Origin: an uncultured Nitrospira sp.
GTDB taxonomy: Bacteria; Nitrospirota; Nitrospiria; Nitrospirales; Nitrospiraceae
DNA: 64,000 nt
Assembly (NCBI GenBank): GCA_902500775.1
Contig: CABVRZ010000013.1
Location: forward strand, 40,589-104,588
Reading direction: 5' to 3'
The notes under the pieces were generated by a model. That model saw only the letters and a program-made list of their open reading frames with translations. It ran no database searches and was not told the DNA's origin. Positions 9,546-18,330 of the stretch are shown here, piece after piece (position 1 is the stretch's first letter; the number at the start of each line of letters is the position of its first letter). The translations under genes were made by a program, and so were the position numbers.

Positions 9546-10715
9546 CTAAGTGGCACCTGGGAGGTCCCCGGGAGTCAACGTTCGACCGACAGATAACATC
9601 ATCGCTCGTTCTATCATGTTTTGCAGTTCACGCACATTACCAGGAAATTCGTATTGCTGAAGAATCTTAACGGCTCGAGGATCGATATCAGTAGCCTCCT
9701 TTTCGAGCTCCACGCCATACTTCGTCATAAACAGTTTGGCGAGCGGTATGATGTCTTCGGTGCGCTTTTTGAGCGGCGGCACGACGAGCGGCACGACGTT
9801 GAGGCGATAGAAGAGATCCTCCCGAAATCGCCCTGCCGAAACTTCTGCCTTGAGGTCACGATACGACGACGCAATCACACGAAAATCTCCGACGATATCC
9901 TCGGTCCCGCCCAGCCTCCGATAGGATTGGTCCTGCACGATCCCAACAACTTTCCCCTGCATGGCCAGGTCGAGATCGCCGATTTCATCGATAAACAGAG
10001 TGCCGGTATCCACCTGATCTAACAAGCCCAGCTTCCTCCGCTCTGCCCCAGCGAACGCCCCTCGTTCATATCCGAACAAGTCTCGCTCAAACCGCTGAGG
10101 AGAGAGCGTCGTACAGCTGATCTTCACGAACGGACCTTTCCCGCGTGCGCTGCTATGGTGAATGACCTTGGCCACGTACTCTTTTCCGGTTCCAGTCTCT
10201 CCCATTAACAAGACAGGCACATTGGGTAGTTCCATCAGATGCTGCAGTTGTCCGACCACCGCCTTCATTGCAGGGCTGTCTGCGATGAGGTCACCTAGGT
10301 TGTACTGTTCAGTCTGATGTTGATGGTCATAGAACACCCGCCGCCGCAATTGAATATGCTCGACTGCCCGATGGACCACACCTTCGACATCATCTAAATC
10401 AATCGTCTTAATGAGAAAATCAAACGCACCGAGCTTCATGGCTTCGACGGCATCCTCTACCGTTCCATACGCTGTCAACAGGACAATGAGTGCCTCCCGC
10501 GTTTTTAATCGAAGCGCCTCCAGAACTTGGATCCCATCCAACCCAGGCATTTTGAGATCCAGAAGGATCATGTCCGGGGGGTCATGCTCAACAGCGGCAA
10601 GGAGTTCCTCGCCGGATTGGAAGGCCCGTACCCGATGTTGCATGCGAGAGAGAAGTTTCTCCAGTGCAGCACGAAAGGCAGCCTGATCATCGACAACGAA
10701 AATACTGACCTGCAT
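9546..10715 (-). CDS. NtrC-like response regulator lacking HTH, with GAFAGA loop
   Basis: A 389-residue protein starting at the ATG at 10715, with AAAGGAG 9 nt upstream. Receiver domain with Asp9/Asp10, Asp53 and Lys103; AAA+ domain with intact GETGTGKE Walker A and DEIGD Walker B. It aligns residue for residue with the complete regulator downstream, but the sigma-54 loop reads GAFAGA (Ala at 222 where the other has Thr), and the protein stops just after the AAA+ domain, about 70 residues short, with no Fis-type HTH. I found no HTH remnant in other frames after the stop. By family knowledge the loop Thr is needed for productive sigma-54 contact, so it may modulate its partner in mixed hexamers or act as a phosphate sink. 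Confidence 0.9.
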   Translation of the reverse strand: MQVSIFVVDDQAAFRAALEKLLSRMQHRVRAFQSGEELLAAVEHDPPDMILLDLKMPGLDGIQVLEALRLKTREALIVLLTAYGTVEDAVEAMKLGAFDFLIKTIDLDDVEGVVHRAVEHIQLRRRVFYDHQHQTEQYNLGDLIADSPAMKAVVGQLQHLMELPNVPVLLMGETGTGKEYVAKVIHHSSARGKGPFVKISCTTLSPQRFERDLFGYERGAFAGAERRKLGLLDQVDTGTLFIDEIGDLDLAMQGKVVGIVQDQSYRRLGGTEDIVGDFRVIASSYRDLKAEVSAGRFREDLFYRLNVVPLVVPPLKKRTEDIIPLAKLFMTKYGVELEKEATDIDPRAVKILQQYEFPGNVRELQNMIERAMMLSVGRTLTPGDLPGAT

Positions 10716-10873
10716 CAGGTGATGCTCCTTTTCCAGGGTAAGCGGCTTGTGAAGTGTGAGACCTCGCGTGTCTCTCTCGTTCCCAAGACTGTGCGTTCCG
10801 AGTTTGAGTAGAGGCATCTTTGTGCTCAGCTAACTCGCAGATCTCTATCCGTCTGAGCATCGAATGAGTCACT

Positions 10874-10893
10874 GGTTCTCCAACCAGAGAACC
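10874..10893. promoter_or_regulatory. Inverted repeat between sulP and the HTH-less regulator
   Basis: GGTTCTC / GAGAACC, 7-bp perfect arms with a 6-nt loop, in the gap after the sulP stop. It may be a terminator/attenuator separating sulP from the two-component genes or an operator; no T-run follows on the - strand. Confidence 0.4.
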
Positions 10894-10932
10894 CTACGGC
10901 TGAACCATTATTCCTGAATCGCTCTCGTCGCC

Positions 10933-12693
10933 TCACACATATGCCATGCTGTCATGCATCTGCGTCACCCGATAGGCCAGTGCGTGCTGTGAATGAGCAA
11001 CAAACCGTTCCTTCCCCAGAATAATGCATCTATGACCGGCCTCATGACAGCGCTCCCTGAAATAATGCACATACTCCATGGCCGTATGGTCGACAACATA
11101 TCCCCGAAAAATGAGGAGAAACGTGTGTTGTGCCTGAGTTTGTGCCAAGAGAAGCTCAAGTCGTTCCTCAAGCTTCATGACGTTCATGCAGCTAACCGAT
11201 GAAAGGTAGATCTTATACGGATGTTTCATATGCCCGCCCGATTCCGTCACCACAAGTGGGCTTTCTAACCCTGCACGACCATCTCCGATCCGAATGACGG
11301 GATCACGGAACAGTTCTTTAATGGAGCCCATGAGGGCAACTGGGAGGGATTCGTTCTGGACGGCACGGAATCGTCGGTCGAGAGTCAACCCCACTAACAC
11401 ATCGCGACACAGAAGGATCATCTTCGCCGCAACTCCGAGTAGCACGCCCAACAAGAGATTGGATGTGACGATAGTCCCTATCACACAAGCCCCGGCAATC
11501 AGGATCTGCTCTCTCCCGATCGCCCACAAACGGAAGAAGACGATTGGAGCGCAGAGTCGCCAGCCAATGAAAATGAGCAGGGCGGCCAAGACCGTGACCG
11601 GAATCCGATTGATCAGTTCGGTTCCAAACCATAAGAACATTGCCATAAATCCGGCATAGTGTGCGTTCGCCCACAACGTTCTCCCCCCAGCAAAGACGTT
11701 TGCCGTGCTTTTGATTCCACCGGGAATGATCATGAGTCCTCCGGCGAGCCCTGAGAGCATGGTAGAGACACCCACCGTACGTAGGGTGATATTGGGGTTC
11801 GACCTCCTCTTGAAGGGATCAATCTTATCGATCGCACGAATCGTCGCAAGTGACTCAGTGGCATTGATCAGTGTGAGGATGATAACCGTTGTGGAGAGAG
11901 CAAACCACAATTCCGGCTGTGCCCAGACGGCGGTGAACTGTGGGAACTGAACTCCTTGAGTCAAGATCTCACTGGGGACAGAGATCAGGTTCTCATCAGG
12001 TATCTGCATCACCCATCCGGCCACTACCCCCCATAACACCACCAGTAGTGGGGACTGGGTCCTGACCCATGGGTACTTATTGAGGAGTGAACTGTTGAGG
12101 AGGAACAGAATAATGAGCCCGATAACTCCGACACTAAACACAGGGACATTAAGATCTGAGATTTGCTCAGGGAGGCGATGGAAAGCTTCTGAAATATCTC
12201 TCGTGTAATAAAAGCCCGAGTGCCCAAGGAGAGCAGGAATTTGATGGGTGATAATGAGTATACCGATAGCCATTAACATCCCTTGCAGCACAGAACTCGG
12301 AAAATACATTGCGAGTCGACCGATGTCGTATTTACTCAGGAGAACCTGAATGGCTCCGGAGAGACAGACTGCCACGAGAAACAGGGGATACCCCACATCC
12401 ACATTTCCTTCCCCTAGGATAAATATACCGGCCAGGGACGCTGGTGCCAGACCCACCGCTGGCCCACCAATCGTGATATACGTTCCCCCGAGCAGCGGAA
12501 AGGCGACGCCAGCAATGACGGCCGATATCATCGCTGCCACTGGAGGCGCTCCCGAAGCGAGTGCGACACCAAGGGATAGTGGTAAGGCCAGTAACGAGAC
12601 TTGTAACCCCGCGAGGAGATCATGACGCCAGTATTTCAGGCCAGGAATCCCGTTCGGCGGTTTTTCGTCTCTCGGGTGTTGGATGTTTTCCAA
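10933..12693 (-). CDS. SulP (SLC26) family anion transporter, possible bicarbonate transporter
   Basis: A 586-residue inner-membrane transporter. It opens with the SulP pattern (GLKYWRHDLLAGLQVSLLALPLSLGVALASG, here only described: amphipathic helix then TM1), has about 10-12 hydrophobic spans, an internal NATESLATIRAIDKID segment typical of the family, and a C-terminal soluble STAS-like domain from about residue 455. SulP members carry sulfate, bicarbonate or dicarboxylates; bicarbonate is favoured by proximity to dabA and carbonic anhydrases but is not shown. The start is a TTG with GGGAG upstream. A sigma-54-like promoter lies about 170 bp upstream. Confidence 0.85.
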   Translation of the reverse strand: MENIQHPRDEKPPNGIPGLKYWRHDLLAGLQVSLLALPLSLGVALASGAPPVAAMISAVIAGVAFPLLGGTYITIGGPAVGLAPASLAGIFILGEGNVDVGYPLFLVAVCLSGAIQVLLSKYDIGRLAMYFPSSVLQGMLMAIGILIITHQIPALLGHSGFYYTRDISEAFHRLPEQISDLNVPVFSVGVIGLIILFLLNSSLLNKYPWVRTQSPLLVVLWGVVAGWVMQIPDENLISVPSEILTQGVQFPQFTAVWAQPELWFALSTTVIILTLINATESLATIRAIDKIDPFKRRSNPNITLRTVGVSTMLSGLAGGLMIIPGGIKSTANVFAGGRTLWANAHYAGFMAMFLWFGTELINRIPVTVLAALLIFIGWRLCAPIVFFRLWAIGREQILIAGACVIGTIVTSNLLLGVLLGVAAKMILLCRDVLVGLTLDRRFRAVQNESLPVALMGSIKELFRDPVIRIGDGRAGLESPLVVTESGGHMKHPYKIYLSSVSCMNVMKLEERLELLLAQTQAQHTFLLIFRGYVVDHTAMEYVHYFRERCHEAGHRCIILGKERFVAHSQHALAYRVTQMHDSMAYV

Positions 12694-12863
12694 TGGACTA
12701 TTTCTCCCTTATATGAAGCGGCACTTGGAGCTTCTCCACTCCGTCTGAAACTGTCCATTATCGTTTTATAGAACTTGTGGATTTTCCTTTCACCGCAAGT
12801 ACAGCCCAGAGACCATTCTGGTCACGAATGGGGACAGTTCCCCTCTCTCTCTCTTTACGAAAA

Positions 12864-12878
12864 GCATATGTAATGCCA
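12864..12878 (-). promoter_or_regulatory. Candidate sigma-54 (-24/-12) promoter for sulP
   Basis: On the - strand the sequence is TGGCATTACATATGC. It keeps the GG and GC pairs at the required 12-bp spacing of the consensus TGGCACGNNNNTTGC, about 170 bp before the sulP start. The NtrC-type regulators just downstream of sulP make a sigma-54 promoter plausible. Prediction by eye only. Confidence 0.45.
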
Positions 12879-13019
12879 GGGTCTGCTGGCCCAGCTCAAA
12901 GTGGACTGCGGCCTTGATCCCATTGTTACGTGCGCTCAATTCAGATTGTCTCAGATGAATTCATGATCATCATGATGGTTTACGGATTCCATCACATTGT
13001 AGAGGTCTTGCAGTGCGCT

Positions 13020-13047
13020 AAATCGCACGGAGCGAGGAGTGCGATTT
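13020..13047. promoter_or_regulatory. GTGCGATTT inverted repeat, possible activator site
   Basis: AAATCGCAC / GTGCGATTT: perfect 9-bp arms with a 10-nt spacer, centred about 160 bp upstream of the candidate sulP -24/-12 promoter, which is a usual enhancer distance for NtrC-type activators. The same AAATCGCAC word recurs upstream of the first carbonic anhydrase, and ATCGCAC/GTGCGAT upstream of the RND operon. Confidence 0.45.
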
Positions 13048-13277
13048 CGCTCTCGACGTGGTTCTGGTCTATGAGTCCGTTTAAGCCAATTTCAATAGCC
13101 ATGATAATTGTATACATTTAGGTCTCATCATAGGACGTTCGTCTTCTAGCATTCCACTCCCTCACCTAAGGGCATCCCCTAGTTCCATGGAAAAATGCTT
13201 TGAGTTCTGCAGGATTATCATCGGAATATGCCGCATTTTAGCGATTGCTGAATAGCAACACCCTGGCTTTACCCCCG

Positions 13278-13416
13278 CTAGCAGTCTGCTGAAAAACCCT
13301 TCGTTCATCCTTCGAGAGCCTCAGGACGAACGGGGCAGCAATTGAAACTATTGAGGTTTTCCGTTTGTGCTGAGCTTGTCGAAGCACACATATTGAGTTT
13401 TTCAGCAGACTGCTAG
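13278..13416. repeat. 139-bp CTAG-bounded miniature inverted-repeat element
   Basis: The ends are perfect 19-bp inverted repeats, CTAGCAGTCTGCTGAAAAA and its complement. The interior has a second palindromic part (CGTTCATCCTTCG...AGGACGAACG) and a GTGCTGAGC...GTCGAAGC part that recur in diverged form at 58105-58200. No reading frame is conserved. The CTAG-CAG..TG.TGA ends match those of the element inside the DUF2490 pseudogene at 45266-45474, so both belong to one family of non-autonomous elements. Confidence 0.75.
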
Positions 13417-13899
13417 GGCCTCGATACACTAGGCAGGCTTCCAGCTTCCGATGCTGGGTGAACTCTACCGAGACACCCCTTAGTTCATTTCCTTCTACAC
13501 TCACTCCGATGATGCCACCATTGCTGTGCGGGCAGGGCATAAGAAGATCTGACCCACCCTCGTGAGGTGAGAAAGCAAGGGACCAAAGCACTGGAGTGAG
13601 CGTGTACGCACTCAACGCACTGTGCACATGACAGTTAGGACGGGAGGATACCAATTAATTCGAGACATATTGACTCTTCATCTATGGCACACCCAAACCT
13701 TTGTCATTCCAATCAGTGTGATCCGCGCGCAATGACTATTCGGTTCAGGGGCTCACTTCTTGCTCCTAATCAGTCAGTACCGAGCTTTCGAGAGAACATA
13801 GAAGCAATTGGTCGTCCGCCCTCCCGTACGGACGATCCCTCAAACAGAAATTTGCCTACACTGCTGCAGCAATTTTCTGAGGAAGGAGGAGGGTTCATC

Positions 13900-14568
13900 A
13901 TGTTACGCCTGGCAGCTAGGACAGAACGGAGAGACCGAAGAACACAAGCGAGTTGCATAGGTGGGATTGCGTTGGTTCCCCTATTTCTCATGTTGAACGT
14001 CGTGCTGGGTTGTGCGGCTGTGCTCACACCGATGACGCCTGGGATGAATAATTCACTAAGACCTGACGAGGGTTTGGTACTTGGCCGTATCCACATCACC
14101 GATAGTAGTGGCAAATCGTTCGCGTCTCCGAAGCAACTGTTTCGTACGTCATTCCATATGCAGTGGCGACTGAAGGATCAGAAGTCGGGAAAGGAATTCG
14201 TAATCGATTCTCTCCCCAGGGACGGACCCTTTGCGGTAAAATTACCAACCGGCTCTTATGACCTCACAGCGTTGAGTTTCGACACTGCGTTGGGTCTCTG
14301 GCAAGCCACTTTGCCAACTAGGTTTACGGTCAACTCGCAGGCTTGCACCTACCTCGGCATGTGGGAACTCCGCACGAACGCAGGCTTCTTTGGTGGTTCC
14401 ATCGTTCGCCATGTCATTGATCAGCACGCCCTTGCCGAGAACGATCTTCAAACCTTCGTGAGTGATCGACTGGTGCATCCAATGGTGACGGAGCTGAGTT
14501 CATCCACAACGAGCCCGTTGTTATTAACGTTTAGAACGCAAGGAACGGAGTTGACCTCACCACCATAA
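13900..14568 (+). CDS. Hypothetical lipoprotein
   Basis: A 222-residue protein. The start at 13900 is chosen because GGAAGGAGGAGG lies just upstream; the frame is open further 5' but with no ribosome site. An N-terminal Arg-rich stretch is followed by a hydrophobic segment ending in a lipobox (VVLGC), so it is probably a membrane-anchored lipoprotein. The rest is predicted beta-rich with a PTGSYDLTALSFD segment that resembles carboxypeptidase-regulatory or transthyretin-like folds; I do not recognise the family. It lies upstream of the PII-like gene and faces away from sulP. A CGCACTGTGC motif lies about 280 bp upstream. Confidence 0.7.
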   Translation: MLRLAARTERRDRRTQASCIGGIALVPLFLMLNVVLGCAAVLTPMTPGMNNSLRPDEGLVLGRIHITDSSGKSFASPKQLFRTSFHMQWRLKDQKSGKEFVIDSLPRDGPFAVKLPTGSYDLTALSFDTALGLWQATLPTRFTVNSQACTYLGMWELRTNAGFFGGSIVRHVIDQHALAENDLQTFVSDRLVHPMVTELSSSTTSPLLLTFRTQGTELTSPP

Positions 14569-14696
14569 TGGAATGTTGGATTTCAGCAAGCTCCGTTCTA
14601 GCGTGGATGAGCGTACAGATTATGATGAAAAGAGGTGTGGTGCCCTGGGTGTGTCTAAATCTAAATTTCCAATTGCTTCAGATTTCACGGCGAGGT

Positions 14697-14712
14697 TGGC
14701 CTGTTAATTGGA
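14697..14712 (+). promoter_or_regulatory. Weak candidate sigma-54 promoter for the PII-like gene
   Basis: TGGCCTGTTAATTGGA resembles TGGCACGNNNNTTGCA in layout, 45 bp upstream of the ATG at 14757, but the -12 GC is GG, which is a significant mismatch. Recorded only because similar sites precede sulP and the RND operon. Confidence 0.2.
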
Positions 14713-14756
14713 GCAAATCATAACGGAATTCACTTTTGAGAGGATAAGGACTATTT

Positions 14757-15062
14757 ATGGTTGCACTATTGATCGTGTATCGTTCATCAATGACTAGTGA
14801 TCTTGAGGATATGATGCGTAAAAGTGGTATTGACCATTATACTGTCATCGAAAATGCTACCGGGAAAGGAGAGACAGGGAATGTGGTGGGGTCCTTCTTC
14901 TATCCTGGAAGAAACTCCATCATCTTCGCCGTACTCCCGGATACGCAAGTTGACCAAACCATCAGCGACTTGAAGACGTTTCACGCAGAGCGGCTACAGA
15001 ATACACAAGGGCGACCGATCCCCTTCAAGCTGTTTTCCTTTCCTTGTCGGGAAGTGATTTGA
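14757..15062 (+). CDS. PII-like small protein near the RND efflux operon
   Basis: A 101-residue protein with the beta-alpha-beta repeat of the PII/CutA-like superfamily: VALLIVYRSSMTSDLEDMM, a Gly-rich GKGETGNVVGSFF loop, and NSIIFAVLPDTQVDQTISDL followed by a PFKLFSFPC end. A GAGAGGATAAGGA ribosome site precedes the ATG. It has no GlnB uridylylation tyrosine. PII-like proteins of this type are found next to RND efflux genes; here the efflux operon lies 4 kb away on the opposite strand, converging on this gene. Role inferred as a small-molecule or metal-sensing partner of the exporter; sequence does not fix the ligand. Confidence 0.65.
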   Translation: MVALLIVYRSSMTSDLEDMMRKSGIDHYTVIENATGKGETGNVVGSFFYPGRNSIIFAVLPDTQVDQTISDLKTFHAERLQNTQGRPIPFKLFSFPCREVI

Positions 15063-15918
15063 TACTCGCGGGGGTGAACGCGTTGTTGCCTGTCCTGTTA
15101 ACGTTCAAGCTGTGCTGAGCATATCACGAAACCAGGGCATTCCGAAGCTTCGAAGACTCGATTCGCCCTTCTCTTGCGTTTCCCTAATCCCAGGTGAACC
15201 TTCACCATACAGATAGCTTGGGTATACTCCACTGGGATGGCCAGATATCTCGTGTAACAACGTATATCACCACGACCCAGCTAGCCTGTATTCTTCACGA
15301 CTATTCGCCGTGAAACGCTCAGCCGTGTCGCGAATTCTGCACGCAGCGCTTAGAGACGTACTCACGCAGCACGTCGAAGATCTGAAGGGCAAATCAGCCT
15401 GCCACAGGCGTGTCGTAACAGCGGATCGATGATTGCAACACCGGAGTGGGAGACTTCGTGCCCATACTGTTCAGTGCAAGAGTCTAAAGAAATCATGGTA
15501 AAAGTCCGCCTTTCTCGGTGGAACGAAATGGCACCAGCCGCCGTCGCTGCCAGCTCCTCAGGTGAAACAGCTTTTCCGACGGTTTTGTTGGGGAGAGACA
15601 CATCATCACAAGTTCTCTACCTTGATTGTCTTCTAGAAGGATTCCTTTTACGCGCATACTGTCATTGCTGCTCTTCTCAGGAGGTCCTGAAAAACCAAGC
15701 TCGTACAGTTCATGGCCAATGGTCACTACCCATCAGCTGATGACCTCTGCCATATCACCTATTGTCCCGATCATGGAGTTCCCATCCGAAACCAATCTTA
15801 TGTCGTTCCGGTATAGTGCCGTCGACTATATGATTGCCCTAAAATCAGGCCGGCTCTGCAAGACGGAGCCCTCCCTTTCATCCTTATAGCGGGATCTGCA
15901 TCTTTAGTGTGATGCGAA
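15063..15918. other. Gap with a possible degraded small - strand gene
   Basis: There is no clear gene. On the - strand two overlapping frames (15493-15726 and 15362-15601) could be joined by one frameshift near 15590 into a protein of about 110 residues that starts MTIGHELYELGF and continues through a GKAVSPEELAATAAGAISF segment. I do not recognise the family, and this may be chance. The overlapping + strand frame 15429-15740 looks no better. Confidence 0.3.
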
Positions 15919-16506
15919 TTACCGATTCCCGACTGGGAATTCGATGATCAAGCCACCCATCACGTCACCAATTTGGTAATCCTTTTTGGGACTATCCGGA
16001 TGGCTGTTATGACAGGCCACACAGGTCGGACTGAGCGCGATATCAGCATAAATCGCACGAAAATATGACTGACCATCGATCTTGACGGTACGTGTAACCG
16101 GACGTTCTGGTTTGGCCCTGACGGTTTCCAGACTAGTCTTATCGATCTGGTCACGGGGACTATTCTTCCGATTAATCGGCCACAGACTGATCAATTGGTA
16201 TCGAAGTCCCGTGGATTGAGTCGTGAACATCTGGCTGGTTTCATTCACAATCTGAACAGGCAGCGGGATGGCTTTTTTCTGATTGCGCCATTCACTACTT
16301 GCTTTGGCTGCGTCCTGTTCTTCCAGGAGTGAGACGACATGGGCCGTGTAGAACTCGCGATGGCTTTCCACAACTGCATGAATATAGTCTGCAACCACTT
16401 CCGGAGACAAACCACGTATGTCGGCGGCCCCTCCCTGCATCGGAGACCAAGACAGGACAATAAGCGGGATGACAATCAGCCCGGCACCCCATTTCATCTT
16501 CGTCAT
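15919..16506 (-). CDS. Periplasmic DUF3365 (Tll0287-like) mono-haem protein
   Basis: A 195-residue exported protein starting at the ATG at 16506 (GGGAG upstream; an in-frame TTG lies 18 nt earlier). Signal peptide of about 27 residues ending near GGAADIRG. The body matches the DUF3365 pattern: a helical first half, NRKNSPRDQIDKTSLE, then a single c-type haem motif CVACH followed by NSHPDSPKKDYQIGDVMGGLIIEFPV. Such domains form PAS-like haem folds and often serve as redox or gas sensors. It is the last gene of the RND-adaptor-outer membrane factor run, 143 nt after it. A link between efflux and redox sensing is inferred from position only. Confidence 0.8.
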   Translation of the reverse strand: MTKMKWGAGLIVIPLIVLSWSPMQGGAADIRGLSPEVVADYIHAVVESHREFYTAHVVSLLEEQDAAKASSEWRNQKKAIPLPVQIVNETSQMFTTQSTGLRYQLISLWPINRKNSPRDQIDKTSLETVRAKPERPVTRTVKIDGQSYFRAIYADIALSPTCVACHNSHPDSPKKDYQIGDVMGGLIIEFPVGNR

Positions 16507-16649
16507 GTTATTCGTTTCTCCCAAACTTCACATATGTGGCAGCCTGCGACATACGTGCACCACGGCGTTGTCCTGGTGTGGAATAGTCCCATTTCCGAAT
16601 CTCGGCTTCATGGCCAACCAACTGGATTTCGTGTAAGGCGATAGCGCAT

Positions 16650-18302
16650 TCACCGATTACTCCCGGATGTCGGCGGAGCCGTGGGAGTTGTCAGATCATT
16701 GTAGGGCTTCGCCGCTTCACCAACATTGACGTCGATCCCTCCCACTGAATTGGGTTTATCGAGATCACTGTATTGGAACAGGCCAAACGGCTGAATCTGG
16801 TCATCAGACGGTAATTGATTTCGATTCCATCCTCCGCCAAAAGCGCGGACGAGCTCGACGGAAGACTTCAGCAGTTCGGTCTTGACTTCCACCGAGTTAA
16901 TGCGAGCCTCTAGTGTAGCAAGCTGGGCATAAATCACTTCCAAACTGTTGGCCAACCCACCGCGATAGAGCTGCATCGTAAGATTCTGTGTTTTGAAATT
17001 CGCCCCGACGGCTGCATCCTGACGATCTGCCGCAACCGTTAGTCGGTTGGTCATCGTCAAGTTGTTCGCAACCTCCCGAAAGGCCTTAAGGACGGTCATA
17101 CGGTACAGGTCCTCTGTTTCACGATAGGCTGACCATGACTGTTGCAATTGGGCTCGGCGATACCCGCTCTGGAATAGTGGCAGCTCAAACGCCGCCCCGT
17201 AGGACCAGAAACTATTGGCAATTTTAATTAAGTCCAGGCCCTTTTCTTCAAATCCGCCGCTGAGCCTGAACGAAACATTGGGGAAAAAGGCCGCTCTCGC
17301 AATACCGATGACGCGGTTTGCTTCCGCCATTCGCCGCTCCATCATGGCGACATCCGGTCGACGCTCCAGCAGAGTAGCCGGGAGCGTGGCGGGTATGCCG
17401 AATTTGGCAACCCGAAGTTCATCCAACGGTTCGAGCTTGAAACTATCCGGCGTCAAATTGATTAGGACGGCGATGGCTTGTTCGGCGACCTGGCGTTGGC
17501 CTTCGATCCGTGCTAATCGCGATTCTGTTCCGTAGAGCAGGGATTCCACGCGAGCCACGTCAAGGGCCGATGCGATCTTGCCCGCAAACTGAGTTTTGAC
17601 CACATTGAGCGTGTCTTTGTAGAGGTCAATTGATTGCTTGTAAATCATTGTCTGTGCATCGAAGCCACGGACGGTAAAGTAGTTTGCCGCGACTTCAGCC
17701 TGCAGACTCAGTCGCGCGAGGCCATATTCCGCCGCACGTTCCTCGGCGCGGTAGATCTCGGCCTGGGCGGCATTGCGGAGGCGTGACCAGAAATCAGGCT
17801 CCCAGGATGCGATACCCCCGGGCTCCACGGTGCTGGACTGAAGCGGACTGTTTTCCGGACGGAAGAGCCGATCAAAGGATTGCCTATTGTGAGAAGCCCC
17901 CATCTCAAGACCGATCCGCGGAAAATACTCGGATCTCGCCGCCATCATGATATCCCGCGCCTGAACAAACCGTTCCGCTGCTGCCTGCAGATCAGGGTTA
18001 GCCGCCATGGCCTGGTCAATCAGTCGATCGAGTACCGGATCGTCATACAGTTTCCACCAATCCGGGCGAAGTACTTCATCGGACGGTTTGGCCACGACAA
18101 ATGGACTCGCCCCCTGCCAAGAATCAGGAACGACGTATTGAGGCGGCTCATACTTCGGCGCAAGGTTGACGGCCGGAAACCAGCCACAGGCTGGCAGACT
18201 CACGATCGCCAGCAGGACAGTACTACGTCCCAACCAAGAGAGGACGACTCGCCTCAGAGACTGTTCGTTGGCAAACCGATAGCAATAACTTTGATTTTTC
18301 AT
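16650..18302 (-). CDS. Outer-membrane efflux lipoprotein, TolC/NodT family
   Basis: A 550-residue outer-membrane factor. The signal peptide ends in a lipobox LPAC with the modified Cys at residue 39. It begins the mature part with the NLAPKYEPPQ motif typical of OprM/NodT proteins, has the WWKLYDDPVLDRLIDQA region, and two OEP repeats rich in Ala and Glu coiled coil. It follows the adaptor gene by 28 nt and forms the outer-membrane duct of the tripartite pump encoded upstream. The C-terminal extension after about residue 500 (Pro/Gly-rich) is longer than usual. Confidence 0.9.
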   Translation of the reverse strand: MKNQSYCYRFANEQSLRRVVLSWLGRSTVLLAIVSLPACGWFPAVNLAPKYEPPQYVVPDSWQGASPFVVAKPSDEVLRPDWWKLYDDPVLDRLIDQAMAANPDLQAAAERFVQARDIMMAARSEYFPRIGLEMGASHNRQSFDRLFRPENSPLQSSTVEPGGIASWEPDFWSRLRNAAQAEIYRAEERAAEYGLARLSLQAEVAANYFTVRGFDAQTMIYKQSIDLYKDTLNVVKTQFAGKIASALDVARVESLLYGTESRLARIEGQRQVAEQAIAVLINLTPDSFKLEPLDELRVAKFGIPATLPATLLERRPDVAMMERRMAEANRVIGIARAAFFPNVSFRLSGGFEEKGLDLIKIANSFWSYGAAFELPLFQSGYRRAQLQQSWSAYRETEDLYRMTVLKAFREVANNLTMTNRLTVAADRQDAAVGANFKTQNLTMQLYRGGLANSLEVIYAQLATLEARINSVEVKTELLKSSVELVRAFGGGWNRNQLPSDDQIQPFGLFQYSDLDKPNSVGGIDVNVGEAAKPYNDLTTPTAPPTSGSNR

Positions 18303-18330
18303 AAGATGACTGCCGTTATGTTGTTAAGGG

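Larger units (their letters stand above)
12694..13899. other. 1.2-kb non-coding divergent region
   Basis: I find no convincing gene here. It holds the candidate sulP promoter and operator, a 139-bp inverted-repeat element (13278-13416) and a CGCACTGTGC motif near 13620 that is similar to one near 23150. Longer open frames across 13240-13650 and 13684-13899 lack ribosome sites, and the first reads through the repeat. Confidence 0.6.

Noticed and set aside
13238..13654. 138-residue - strand frame with LRLSKDERRVFQQTA segment
   Set aside because: It reads through the 139-bp repeat; this phrase is a by-product of the dispersed repeat, not a gene.
13651..13720. TGGCAC at 13685 as a sigma-54 promoter for the lipoprotein gene
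   Set aside because: The -24 part is perfect, but the -12 position reads AACC instead of TTGC.
13684..13899. Upstream extension of the lipoprotein gene
   Set aside because: No ribosome site at 13684; GGAAGGAGGAGG before 13900 and the signal peptide fit the internal start.
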